64,000 nucleotides of DNA from DASRJG01 sp032124015. GTDB lineage: Bacteria; Acidobacteriota; Polarisedimenticolia; Polarisedimenticolales; DASRJG01. The notes beneath the pieces were generated by a model, which was not told the origin of the DNA, ran no database searches, and saw only the letters and a list, made by a program, of their open reading frames with translations. The DNA lies in NCBI GenBank assembly GCA_032124015.1, contig JAQBEH010000049.1:1-64000 (forward strand), in the 5' to 3' direction. Each line of letters opens with the position of its first letter. Within the stretch, counting starts at the first letter, position 1. Of this stretch, positions 1-7,947 are shown piece after piece. The translations under genes and the position numbers were made by a program.

Positions 1-373
1 CCGCCATCAGCACCGTGATGCGACCCACGGCCGCCTTGAGTGCCGCGCCCCCAATGAGCATGCGTCCGGCAAATCGGTCGAGTTCACGCGTCAGAACCGC
101 CAGTTGCGACCGGTACTGTTCGGCGCGAAACAGGCGCTCCAGTTCACGCACCCAGCGATCCAGCTCGGCGTCCGGCAACCCGGCAACCTTGAGTTCGTTC
201 CGCAACAGGGAAAAGCGCGTATTGATGAGCGCTTCACTCATCGCCACCTGGCATGCCACTTCGTAGTTGCTGCGGCTGTTCGTAATCCCACGGCCCATCA
301 CGACGGCGCTCTCGTTGAGCACCACCGCCTTTGTTGTGGTCGAGCCAAGGTCGACACCGACGGTGTACTTCAT
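1..373 (-). CDS. bcrA: Benzoyl-CoA reductase subunit A, ATPase (N-terminal part, runs off left edge)
   Basis: The minus-strand frame starts at the ATG at 373 and stays open to base 1, giving about 124 residues. The N-terminus reads MKYTVGVDLGSTTTKAVVL, the phosphate-1 loop of the ASKHA ATPase fold, as in BcrA/BadF subunits. In the class I enzyme the BcrA/BcrD subunits hydrolyse ATP and pass electrons through a bridging [4Fe-4S] cluster to the BcrB/BcrC catalytic half, which dearomatizes benzoyl-CoA. Its start codon overlaps the bcrB stop (ATGA), so translation is probably coupled. bcrD would be expected next, outside the window. Calling it A rather than D rests on gene order and the N-terminus, so a BcrD-type name is possible. 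Confidence 0.93.
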   Translation of the reverse strand, partial: MKYTVGVDLGSTTTKAVVLNESAVVMGRGITNSRSNYEVACQVAMSEALINTRFSLLRNELKVAGLPDAELDRWVRELERLFRAEQYRSQLAVLTRELDRFAGRMLIGGAALKAAVGRITVLMA

Positions 374-1671
374 GCCGCACCGCCCATGCGCTTCTGCTCA
401 AGCATCTGGAAGTAGGACTCGAGCCGATTCTTGATGTTGGCCGCCGAGAAGTAGCGCGGATCGACGAGGTCGCTTTCGATGAACCCGCAGGGCTTGCCGG
501 TCCGCTCTTCGACCTCGCGGAGGATCATCAGCTGGCCCGCGGAAAACGAGTTGCAGCTCTTGATCGAGTGCACGAGCAGCCCGTCGGCCTCGTAGTCCGT
601 GACGTAGTTGGCCAGCATATCGACGCGCGCCGGGAGGGCGAGGTTCGTGTAGCAGCCCATGCAGTAGTCCGCCAGCGTTTCGATCGGATGGTCCGGGTCG
701 TGCCGGAAACCGGTGTCGTAGACCCCGCCGACCTTCGTATACGACGACGCGACCACGACGGCCCCCTCGTCCGCGAACATCTTCCAGAACGCGTGGAAGC
801 TCGTCCAGTTGGGAGGGCCCTCCACGACGATGCGGAACCGTTCGTTTTTCAGCTCGCCATCGGGCGTGACCGGCCCGAGTCCCCGTTCGATGCGTTCTTC
901 GACTTCGGCGCGCAGCGCCTGGTAGTAGGCGACGGCGTCCTCGGTTCCGCGGAACGCGGTGAAGATCGGCCCGATGTAGTAGACCCCCCCGAAATAGGCG
1001 TCGATCGGAGAGGGCCGATGCTTGGCCGATTCGAGCACGAAGACGAGGTCGTCCTCGGCGCGGGCGGAATTCCTGAGGAGCTCTTTCAGCCGGTCTTCGT
1101 CGTACGCCCGCCCGGAGAGGCGCTCGAGTGCGGGGATCAAGTCCTCGCGGATCTGCTTGACGACGTAGGCACGCATCTGCTCGGTGATCTTGCCGTCGGC
1201 CTGATAGGGGACGTGGAGCATGGCGACCGGACAGTCGTATTCCTGCTTCAGGATCTCGAACCACTTCATGAAGGTGAAGCAGCCCGTGTACGACAGGAGG
1301 AGCAGGTCGGGTTTGGGGAGAGGCTCGCCGGTCGGGCCGACGTTTCCGGATTTCATCATGCCGAGGTCGCACTTCACGTAGGTGCAGACGTCCTCGGAAT
1401 GCCCGAGTTTTTCGGCGATCGCGATGTAGTCGCGCGACTTCCCGCGCATCGCCGATTGGAGCGCGTTGATCTCCGGGAGCACCGGCAAGAGGTCGAACGA
1501 GCGCAGCAACTCGGTGAGGTTTCCCGGCACGAAGGTGTAGACGTTCTTCTCGCCGGTCTCGCCCGCGTGCGCGAGACGGCGGTAGTGCTCCGCGATCATC
1601 TTCTTTTGCTGGAGCTGGCTGTCGTCCTTCAGGGCCGTCGCCTGCGGTCCCTTGTTTTCCGGCATTGGCAT
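370..1671 (-). CDS. bcrB: Benzoyl-CoA reductase subunit B
   Basis: This 433-residue protein belongs to the HgdB/2-hydroxyacyl-CoA dehydratase-like family and matches BcrB in length. With BcrC it holds the [4Fe-4S] clusters and the benzoyl-CoA site. The text is characteristic: YIAIAEKLGHSEDVCTYVK near the N-terminus, LLSYTGCFTFMKWFE, then a late Cys-rich stretch (DYCMGCYTN, SIKSCNSFSAGQ) that supplies cluster ligands. The start was set at the first of two nearby Met codons (MPMPENKG); the open frame continues upstream but only antisense or through bcrC. It lies 4 bases after the bcrC stop and overlaps bcrA by four bases, so bcrC-bcrB-bcrA form one transcription unit. Confidence 0.96.
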   Translation of the reverse strand: MPMPENKGPQATALKDDSQLQQKKMIAEHYRRLAHAGETGEKNVYTFVPGNLTELLRSFDLLPVLPEINALQSAMRGKSRDYIAIAEKLGHSEDVCTYVKCDLGMMKSGNVGPTGEPLPKPDLLLLSYTGCFTFMKWFEILKQEYDCPVAMLHVPYQADGKITEQMRAYVVKQIREDLIPALERLSGRAYDEDRLKELLRNSARAEDDLVFVLESAKHRPSPIDAYFGGVYYIGPIFTAFRGTEDAVAYYQALRAEVEERIERGLGPVTPDGELKNERFRIVVEGPPNWTSFHAFWKMFADEGAVVVASSYTKVGGVYDTGFRHDPDHPIETLADYCMGCYTNLALPARVDMLANYVTDYEADGLLVHSIKSCNSFSAGQLMILREVEERTGKPCGFIESDLVDPRYFSAANIKNRLESYFQMLEQKRMGGAA

Positions 1672-1675
1672 CGCG

Positions 1676-2842
1676 CTACACCCCGCTCCACAGCTTGATC
1701 GAGTCGGCGAAGGTTCCCGCCTGCTCGCGAATGACCTGGAACTGTCCGTTGTTCTCGGCGTACTTGAAGGCCGTCCATGGGATGCCCGCCGCATCCATCG
1801 CCTTGACCGCCATCGGTTGATCCAGAAGCGCCGGGTCGCAAAACGACGGGGCGCAAAACAGGACGCCCTCGGCACCGGAAGTGCGCACGCGCTCGACCAG
1901 CTCCGCCCCTTTCGGGCGGTCGCCGATGTAGCGGACGGGCGATTCGATCGCGTCTTCCAGAAACGCGTTGACGAGCGCGTCCAACGGATCGCCCGTCGTC
2001 GCGATATTTCCTTTGATCCACCGGTGGATCTGGAGGAACTCGTCGTCGACGATGTAGCAGCCCGACCGCTCGAGGGTCTTGATGAGCCCGAGGGGCGGCT
2101 GCTCGCAAAACGACCCGCAAACGAGCACACGGGCCTGGTCGAGCGGCTTGCGCGAGGTCGCTTCGCGCACGAGCCTGAGGTAGTTCCGGAACATCGCGGT
2201 GGCTTCTTGAACCGGCATCAACAGCGCCGCGCGCAAGACGACATACATCTCGGCGGTCGGGATGGTCCACGGCTTTTTCCGGCGCGCTTCGTCGAGTTGC
2301 CGGACCAGGGCGCGGTTTTCGTTGTAGGCCGCAATCGAGGCCCGCAGCGCGTTTTCGTCGTAGGCCCGCGCGCCGTGGGCGTGGAGCTCGCGCGTCAGCT
2401 CTTCGAGTTCCATGCGATAGAAGCGGCCCCCGATCGCGGCGTCGAAGTTCTGGGGCACGTCGAGGTACCGCGAGAGCTTGGCGGGGAACTGCAGCTTCCA
2501 CATCCCGGAGAGATTCCGGATCACGTCGCAGATCGCCGGGAAGACCATGCCGTCCAGGACGTCGTAGCTGCCGTTCAGTCCCAACTCGATCGTGCTCCGG
2601 GGGATGTGGCAGATGTAGGACTGGTAGAAGGCGTCGCCTCGAATGATCTCCAGATCCTCGCCGCCTCCGAAGATTCCAACCGGCAGGACGCCCTGAGCCT
2701 CGAAGATCTCGCGGGGGACGTAAACCGGCATGTAGCCGACCGCCAACCCTCCCGTGGCCTCCTTGTAACGGCGGACCGAGGGGAGCGTGTTGTCGCGGAT
2801 CAGGGCTTCCGCCTGGCCGACGAGTTCCAGGAGGGCGCTCAC
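1676..2842 (-). CDS. bcrC: Benzoyl-CoA reductase subunit C
   Basis: This 388-residue protein is the second HgdB-like subunit of class I benzoyl-CoA reductase. Features include YMPVYVPREIFEAQGVLPVG near residue 45, conserved cysteines in QSYICHIPRS and FPAICDVIRNL, and VCGSFCEQPP in the second half, as expected of a [4Fe-4S]-carrying subunit. The start is the GTG at 2842, which overlaps the oah stop (GTGA). The reading frame could extend to 3028, but that part would lie inside oah and shows no family similarity. Position and length match the had-oah-bcrC-bcrB-bcrA-bcrD order known from Thauera-type clusters. Confidence 0.95.
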   Translation of the reverse strand: MSALLELVGQAEALIRDNTLPSVRRYKEATGGLAVGYMPVYVPREIFEAQGVLPVGIFGGGEDLEIIRGDAFYQSYICHIPRSTIELGLNGSYDVLDGMVFPAICDVIRNLSGMWKLQFPAKLSRYLDVPQNFDAAIGGRFYRMELEELTRELHAHGARAYDENALRASIAAYNENRALVRQLDEARRKKPWTIPTAEMYVVLRAALLMPVQEATAMFRNYLRLVREATSRKPLDQARVLVCGSFCEQPPLGLIKTLERSGCYIVDDEFLQIHRWIKGNIATTGDPLDALVNAFLEDAIESPVRYIGDRPKGAELVERVRTSGAEGVLFCAPSFCDPALLDQPMAVKAMDAAGIPWTAFKYAENNGQFQVIREQAGTFADSIKLWSGV

Positions 2843-3948
2843 AGGGCCGGGGCTTTCTTGCCGTGCGCTTTCCACAGGGCCTCTTCGACGAGTTCCTCGT
2901 TCCACGAAGCCCCCTCCGCAAGCCGTCGCCTCAGGAGGAGGAAGTCGGGCTCGCGGCACTCTTTGGTTCCCTCGTGGAACGCCCGGAAGCCCGTCCGTCC
3001 CTCGGTCATCATGTTGAGCGACAGCCACGCGCGATTCGACTCGCGATTCTTGTCCCAGTGGGCGAGCTTGTGCTTGCGCATGCTTTCGAGCGTCTTGGTC
3101 AGGCAGCCCGGCATCGTGGTGGCGAGGGACCAGACGAGGCCGTCGACCTCCTGGTCCAGGAGCGTGAGATCCACCGTGCCCTTCGCCAGCAGGGCCTTCC
3201 CTTCGCGAAGCGCGTCGCCTTCTTTGGGTTCACCGTGAACCAACCGGCCCCACGCGTCGGTCCACCGGTCGGTGACGACCATCGGATTCGGGACGAACTC
3301 CCCGTCGAGCTTCAAGGCGGGGACGATGCGCGTGACGAGACCGAGCCTGTAGGCTTTGTGCGCGCTCCAGGGTTTGCAGAGCGTGCAACTCGCGGTGGCG
3401 GCTTCGATCCCCACGTAAAGGGGCAGGAAGTCGGTGCTGCCCCCGTCCGGGGCCGAGCCGTGCTTCGGACCCGCCTGGCCGAACAGCGCGAGGTCTTGAG
3501 CGACCGAGAAATCGCATGCCATGCCGATCTCCTGGCCGCCTCCGATCCTCATCCCGTTCACCCGGCAGATCACGGGCTTGTCGCAATGGAGGATCGCCGT
3601 GACCATGTCGTTGAACAGGCGCATGTACTGCCGGTACTCCTCGGGGTTCCCGGCGTAGTAGGTCGCGTACTCCGCGGTGTTGCCGCCCGTGCAAAACGCC
3701 CGGCTCCCCGAGCCCGTGAACACCACCGCGACGCAGGCGCGATCGTTCGAGGCCCGGCGCATTCCGCCGATCACCCCCTTGACCATCGCGGTCGTGTACG
3801 AGTTCAACTGCGTCGGATTGTCGAGGGTGATCCGCACGGCGTGGAGGCCCGGCACGGGTTCGTTCCCGGGGTCGCGCAGCGGAATCTTTTCGTAGAGGAG
3901 GCCTGGCGTTTCGTTCGGCAAGTCGAGGTCGTGATTCTTGAAGTCCAT
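2839..3948 (-). CDS. oah: 6-oxocyclohex-1-ene-1-carbonyl-CoA hydrolase
   Basis: This 369-residue crotonase-superfamily enzyme hydrolytically opens the ring of 6-oxocyclohex-1-ene-1-carbonyl-CoA, giving 3-hydroxypimelyl-CoA, the last ring step of anaerobic benzoyl-CoA degradation. It is longer than a standard enoyl-CoA hydratase, as is usual for Oah. Visible features are the N-terminal GLLYEKIPLRDPGN, the oxyanion-hole segment with SRAFCTGGNTAEYA, and GMRIGGGQEIGMACDFS. The start ATG at 3948 lies three bases after the had stop, and the gene overlaps bcrC by four bases. Its place between had and bcrC supports Oah over a generic enoyl-CoA hydratase. Confidence 0.95.
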   Translation of the reverse strand: MDFKNHDLDLPNETPGLLYEKIPLRDPGNEPVPGLHAVRITLDNPTQLNSYTTAMVKGVIGGMRRASNDRACVAVVFTGSGSRAFCTGGNTAEYATYYAGNPEEYRQYMRLFNDMVTAILHCDKPVICRVNGMRIGGGQEIGMACDFSVAQDLALFGQAGPKHGSAPDGGSTDFLPLYVGIEAATASCTLCKPWSAHKAYRLGLVTRIVPALKLDGEFVPNPMVVTDRWTDAWGRLVHGEPKEGDALREGKALLAKGTVDLTLLDQEVDGLVWSLATTMPGCLTKTLESMRKHKLAHWDKNRESNRAWLSLNMMTEGRTGFRAFHEGTKECREPDFLLLRRRLAEGASWNEELVEEALWKAHGKKAPAL

Positions 3949-3951
3949 AGG

Positions 3952-5025
3952 TCAGCGCTCCGGCACGAGGATCACGCGGCGGGGGGCTCCCTTCGCGTGG
4001 ATCTCGGCAAACGTTTCGTTGATGGTCGACATGGGGCGGTGCTCGACGAAAGACGCCAGGGCCACCCTTCCCGAAAGCGCAAGCTCGACCACCTCGGGGT
4101 AGAGCTCCGGCAGGCAGGCCCAGTTCCCTTGAACGGTCGCGTCGAAGGCCATCACGCTCGACAGGTGCAGCTCGACCTTCTTGCCGGTGTAGCCCACCAC
4201 GGAGAGGTAAGCCCCCTTGGCGAGGAGAGAAAACGCGGTCGCCTGACCCGCCGGAGTCCCCGAGGTTTCGAAGATCCGGTAGCGCCACGACGGGATGCCG
4301 CGCTCGCCGGCGAAGGCGCGGACCTTCGACTTCAAGGCCTTCGTGTCCATGAGGTCTCCGCGCAGCGTGAGCGATGCGCCGTGACGCGACATCGTCTCGA
4401 GGCGGGCATCGTTGACGTCGACGGCGACCACGACCGCGCCCAACGCGGCGGCGATTTGCACGCCGAAGCCGCCCACCCCGCCGACGCCGACGAACACCGC
4501 GAGGTCTCCCGGTTTCAAGCCGCTGCGCCTGATCGCCTGGAACGGCGTCGACACGGCGTCGGCGATGACCGCGAGGTCGGGGAGCGAAAGGCCCGCAGGG
4601 TTCAGGGCGGCATCTTCGAGATTCGGTACCGGACACAGGCCGCGAGCGGGAACGCGGACGTGGGTGGCGAATCCGCCGTGGATGTCGCTTCCCGGGAAGA
4701 CCTGTTCGGGGCAGATCGCCCCACGGCCGTCGCGACAGGCGTCGCACCGTCCGCACGGCATCACCGCCGGGACCACGACCTTGCGGCCGAGCCAAGCACT
4801 CGCATCGGCGCCGGCCGCAACGACGACTCCGCTGATCTCGTGCCCGAGAACGAGCGGGAATCCGTGCCGCGTGGGCACGCCTTCGTAATAGAAGCCGAGG
4901 TCGGTGTGGCACACGCCGCAGCCGGAAACCTCAACGATGGCGTCACCGGCCAGGGGTGTTTCGTCCCGCTCGTCGAGGACCATCGGTTGGCCGGCAGTTC
5001 TTACGGTCCATCCACTGACTCGCAT
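3952..5025 (-). CDS. had: 6-hydroxycyclohex-1-ene-1-carbonyl-CoA dehydrogenase
   Basis: This 357-residue zinc-dependent medium-chain alcohol dehydrogenase would use NAD to oxidize 6-hydroxycyclohex-1-ene-1-carbonyl-CoA to the 6-oxo compound that Oah cleaves. Catalytic zinc ligands are seen in CGVCHTDLG and LGHE, the structural zinc set in CGRCDACRDGRGAIC, and the Rossmann turn in VGVGGVGGFGVQ. The ATG at 5025 has a GGAGG-type ribosome binding site nine bases upstream. It is the first gene of the benzoyl-CoA operon, facing the nitrilase gene across a 136-base gap. Sequence alone could fit other ADHs; the neighbours make the assignment firm. Confidence 0.93.
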   Translation of the reverse strand: MRVSGWTVRTAGQPMVLDERDETPLAGDAIVEVSGCGVCHTDLGFYYEGVPTRHGFPLVLGHEISGVVVAAGADASAWLGRKVVVPAVMPCGRCDACRDGRGAICPEQVFPGSDIHGGFATHVRVPARGLCPVPNLEDAALNPAGLSLPDLAVIADAVSTPFQAIRRSGLKPGDLAVFVGVGGVGGFGVQIAAALGAVVVAVDVNDARLETMSRHGASLTLRGDLMDTKALKSKVRAFAGERGIPSWRYRIFETSGTPAGQATAFSLLAKGAYLSVVGYTGKKVELHLSSVMAFDATVQGNWACLPELYPEVVELALSGRVALASFVEHRPMSTINETFAEIHAKGAPRRVILVPER

Positions 5026-5161
5026 ATTCCGGAACCTCCGCCCCGTAGTATGTCCACCGGATCGGTCCGGAGGGGGGTAGGTTGTTGTTGTTCAACGGAC
5101 AGATTCGCTCCGTTTGTTTCGTGGCGTTTTGTCAACGGTTGGTTTCGCGGGGGAGGTGGCG
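5026..5161. promoter_or_regulatory. Divergent control region between had and the nitrilase gene
   Basis: This 136-base gap separates the benzoyl-CoA operon (minus) from the nitrilase gene (plus). It holds a perfect inverted repeat CCGGA-N4-TCCGG at 5057-5070, a second inverted repeat AACGGA-N9-TCCGTT at 5094-5114, and a direct repeat TCAACGG at 5092 and 5132, exactly 40 bases apart. These could be operators for a shared regulator. No regulator gene is visible nearby, and I cannot assign clear -35/-10 boxes. Confidence 0.4.
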
Positions 5162-6085
5162 ATGAAGGTAACGGTGGCTGTGGCGCAGGCGATCCCGTGT
5201 GTTCTCGATCTCCCATCCGGGGTCGACAAGGCCTGCGCGTGGATCGGCGAGGCCGGTCGTCGCGGCGTTTCGATCGTCGCTTTCCCTGAGACGTGGCTCC
5301 CGGTCTACCCGTTTTGGTGCGATGGGGGGACGTTTTCGCGATGGGGACACGGCGGGGCGAAGAAACTCCAGGCCAGGCTCTCCCGGAACAGCGTGACCGT
5401 CCCCTCGCCCGAGTTGGACCGAATCGCGCGAGCCGCTCGCGAGGCGAATTGCGCGGTGGTCATGGGCGTCAACGAACGCGGTCCGTCGGGGACGCTCTAC
5501 AACGCACTCTTGTTCTTTTCGGAGCTCGGCGAGTTGATCGGCCATCATCGGAAGCTCGTTCCGACCTTTGGCGAGCGCCTCGTGTGGGGAACGGGCGACG
5601 CCGCCGGGCTTCGCGTCTACGAGGCCGCCGGGACGAAGCTGGGCGGTCTCATCTGCTGGGAGAACTGGATGCCGCTTCCGCGACAGGTCCTGCACGCGGA
5701 GGGGGAGCAGGTCCACGTCGCCGCGTGGCCTCACGGGGGCGAGATGCATCAGCTCGCCTCGCGGCACTATGCGTTCGAGGGGCGCGCGTTCGTGCTCGCC
5801 GCCTGCATGGTGCTCCCCAAGAGCGCCATCCCTGCGGACTTCGAGCTGGCGGAGGATTTGTCGGCACTTCCCGATCCGATCCTGCCGGGGGGATCGGCGA
5901 TCGTTGCGCCCGACGCGTCGTATGTCGTCGAGCCGGTGTTCGGGCGCGAGGAACTCATCGTCGCGGAGATCGAACTCGACCGCGCCGAGGAAGAAAAGAT
6001 CGTTCTCGACACGGGGGGCCACTACGCACGCCCCGACCTTTTTCAGCTCACCGTGAATCGGGAGCGTCTGAAGCTCGTGCGCTAG
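5162..6085 (+). CDS. Nitrilase
   Basis: This 307-residue member of the carbon-nitrogen hydrolase superfamily has the full triad: Glu43 in FPETWLP, Lys131 in HHRKLVPT and Cys165 in GLICWENWMPL. The CWENWMPL context is that of branch 1, the true nitrilases, which convert R-CN to a carboxylic acid plus ammonia, and not of amidases. I chose the ATG at 5162 because GGGAGG lies six bases before it; an upstream in-frame ATG at 5114 lacks such a site and falls within the presumed control region. Divergence from the benzoyl-CoA operon suggests an aromatic nitrile feeding benzoate into the pathway, but that link is inference. Its 3' end overlaps the M23 gene by 38 bases. Confidence 0.9.
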   Translation: MKVTVAVAQAIPCVLDLPSGVDKACAWIGEAGRRGVSIVAFPETWLPVYPFWCDGGTFSRWGHGGAKKLQARLSRNSVTVPSPELDRIARAAREANCAVVMGVNERGPSGTLYNALLFFSELGELIGHHRKLVPTFGERLVWGTGDAAGLRVYEAAGTKLGGLICWENWMPLPRQVLHAEGEQVHVAAWPHGGEMHQLASRHYAFEGRAFVLAACMVLPKSAIPADFELAEDLSALPDPILPGGSAIVAPDASYVVEPVFGREELIVAEIELDRAEEEKIVLDTGGHYARPDLFQLTVNRERLKLVR

Positions 6086-7004
6086 CAGAACCGAACAGCT
6101 TCGGGTCGAGCAGGCCGCGCGGGTCGAAGATCTCCGCGCCGACCTTCGCTCCCCAATGAAGGTGGGGGCCGGTGACCCTCCCCGTCGCGCCCGACAAGCC
6201 GACGACGTCGCCCGCCTTCACCGCGTCGTCTTCCTTGGCTTCGATCTTCGAAAGGTGGGCGTACACGGTGAAGAGTCCGCCGCCGTGATCGACGATGACG
6301 GTGCCTCCCGCGTAGTAGAGATTCGCCGCGAGGGCGATGCGCCCGGGCCCGGAGGCGAGCACGGGCGTTCCGGTGGCGGCGCGCAGGTCGATGCCCGCGT
6401 GCGGCGCGCGCGGCTCGCCGTTGAAGATGCGGCGGGTGCCGAATTCCGACGTCGGGTCGCCGGGGACCGGCCTCACGAAAGGGGCCTCAGGCGGCGGGAG
6501 CGGCGTGCGCCGCGCGTAGATCGCCTCGAGCTGTTTTCTTTCCCGCGCAATCCGCTTCGCTTCCGATTTCGGCGGATTGACGAATTTCGGCTCGACCGTC
6601 AGGCGTTGCTCGGGAAACGACTTCGCCGCGATGGAAAGCTCACCGTCAAGGGACAGCGACGAGCCATCCGTACGGCTCGCGGTCAGCCGGTAGCCTGAGG
6701 GGCCTGGCGAGGCGTCGAGCGGGATGACGCCCCACGCGATCCACACGGGATCTCCCCCGGTGCGCGGTCCCGGCGAAAACGCCAAGGTCGCTCCCTGAAA
6801 CGTGCCGCGAAGTCCCCGGACGCCGGGGTCGGTGACGACCTCGAACCGGACGACTTCGCCCGGAGCGAAGGCCCTCGCGAACGGGTGAGGTTCGATCCGC
6901 GTGGGAGTGGCCTGGACGACGCCTGCGGCCGTGATCGCGAGCAGCAGGGCTGCCAGGTTGCGCGGGTGCCCGGGGCGCTGTACAAACTGTCGTCGCTCGT
7001 TCAT
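6048..7004 (-). CDS. M23-family metallopeptidase (exported)
   Basis: This 318-residue protein begins with a signal-peptide-like segment (basic start, then LAALLLAITAAGVVQA). An unassigned beta-rich region and a short charged coil (SEAKRIARERKQLEAIYARR) follow, then a C-terminal LytM/peptidase M23 domain. Zinc ligands are visible in PHAGIDLRA and in GPHLHWG. M23 enzymes cut peptidoglycan cross-links or act as non-catalytic amidase activators; both the H-x3-D and HLH motifs are present, so activity is likely. It is transcribed convergently with the nitrilase gene and starts 15 bases from the divergent thioredoxin gene. Confidence 0.88.
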   Translation of the reverse strand: MNERRQFVQRPGHPRNLAALLLAITAAGVVQATPTRIEPHPFARAFAPGEVVRFEVVTDPGVRGLRGTFQGATLAFSPGPRTGGDPVWIAWGVIPLDASPGPSGYRLTASRTDGSSLSLDGELSIAAKSFPEQRLTVEPKFVNPPKSEAKRIARERKQLEAIYARRTPLPPPEAPFVRPVPGDPTSEFGTRRIFNGEPRAPHAGIDLRAATGTPVLASGPGRIALAANLYYAGGTVIVDHGGGLFTVYAHLSKIEAKEDDAVKAGDVVGLSGATGRVTGPHLHWGAKVGAEIFDPRGLLDPKLFGSASARASDAPDSR

Positions 7005-7019
7005 GGAAGGGAACTTAGC

Positions 7020-7907
7020 ATGCCGTTCGGCTCCGTTTTCGGTGCGCTCGTATTCGGAATCCTCGGGCCCCTCCTAGCCACGCGAATGATCGGCTCCCCG
7101 TCTCCGCCGTTTCGGGTCATGGGCGCCTGCTTGGCCCTCCTCGGGGTGACGGTGGCCGCGGGCCTTTTGATGAAACGACCGTGGGCCCGGTGGCTCGGCG
7201 TGTTTTCCGGAATCTGGTTTGCCGGGTTGGCGGCCAACACGTTTCTCGTCCAGGGCGAGGTCTTCCATCTCACGGTCGTGCTCGCCGCGGTTGCCGCGGC
7301 GGTTCTCCTCGTCATCCCGGCGACCGGCCGCCCCGTTTACGACCCGGCCTCCTTGCCTCAATCGCCGTCGTACGCCTCGAGGGCGCTTCTTTCCGGCGCC
7401 TGTCTCGCCATCGTCGGCTTCCTGGGCGCCACAGCGTGGGCCGTGGCTCGCATGCCGATCGCGCGCGAAGAGCCGGCTCACGAGACGGCGCGTTCCGGCG
7501 AGGCCCGTCCCCATGCAACCGATGGAGCCGTGACTTGGTTCGACTTCGCGGATGGACTGAAGGAGGCGAAATCGGGACGCAAGCTGATCGTCGCCGACTT
7601 CTACGCGACCTGGTGCGGTCCGTGCAAGATCATGGAGAAGCGTACCTTTCGCGATCCGCGCGTTCTCGAACGGCTGCGCGACGTCGTCCCCGTCCGCGTC
7701 GATGCCGAAGAGACCGAAGAGCGCGGCGGCCTTCGGGGGGACAGGCTGGCGCTTCGGTACGCGATCGAGGTTTACCCGACCATCGTGGTCGTCGACGACG
7801 AGGGGCGCGAGGTCGCGCGCAACAGCGGATTCATGAGCGCCGACCAGTTCCTGGAGTGGATTGATGCCGTGATGGACCGGGCCGGAACGGCGGTCGCAAG
7901 GTCGTAA
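7020..7907 (+). CDS. Membrane-anchored thioredoxin-fold protein
   Basis: This 295-residue protein has about four hydrophobic helices in its first 150 residues (MPFGSVFGALVFGILGPLLA and three more), a linker, then a thioredoxin domain with the active site ATWCGPCKIMEKRTF. This domain resembles the C-terminal domain of DsbD: the Cys pair is followed by MEKRTF, and a cis-Pro segment VYPTIVVVDD follows. It is probably a thiol-disulfide reductase facing the periplasm, but the N-terminal membrane part is not DsbD-like in length. The ATG at 7020 was chosen for its GGAAGGGAA site seven bases upstream; the open frame reaches back to 6885 without support. Confidence 0.8.
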   Translation: MPFGSVFGALVFGILGPLLATRMIGSPSPPFRVMGACLALLGVTVAAGLLMKRPWARWLGVFSGIWFAGLAANTFLVQGEVFHLTVVLAAVAAAVLLVIPATGRPVYDPASLPQSPSYASRALLSGACLAIVGFLGATAWAVARMPIAREEPAHETARSGEARPHATDGAVTWFDFADGLKEAKSGRKLIVADFYATWCGPCKIMEKRTFRDPRVLERLRDVVPVRVDAEETEERGGLRGDRLALRYAIEVYPTIVVVDDEGREVARNSGFMSADQFLEWIDAVMDRAGTAVARS

Positions 7908-7947
7908 CCGCGTGTTAGAGTCATCGACCTTCTAGTGAGGTCTCCCC

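Noticed and set aside
2863..5289. 808-codon open frame on the plus strand, antisense to oah and had
   Set aside because: It is a high-GC shadow frame opposite well-recognised genes, with arginine/histidine-rich text and no family resemblance.
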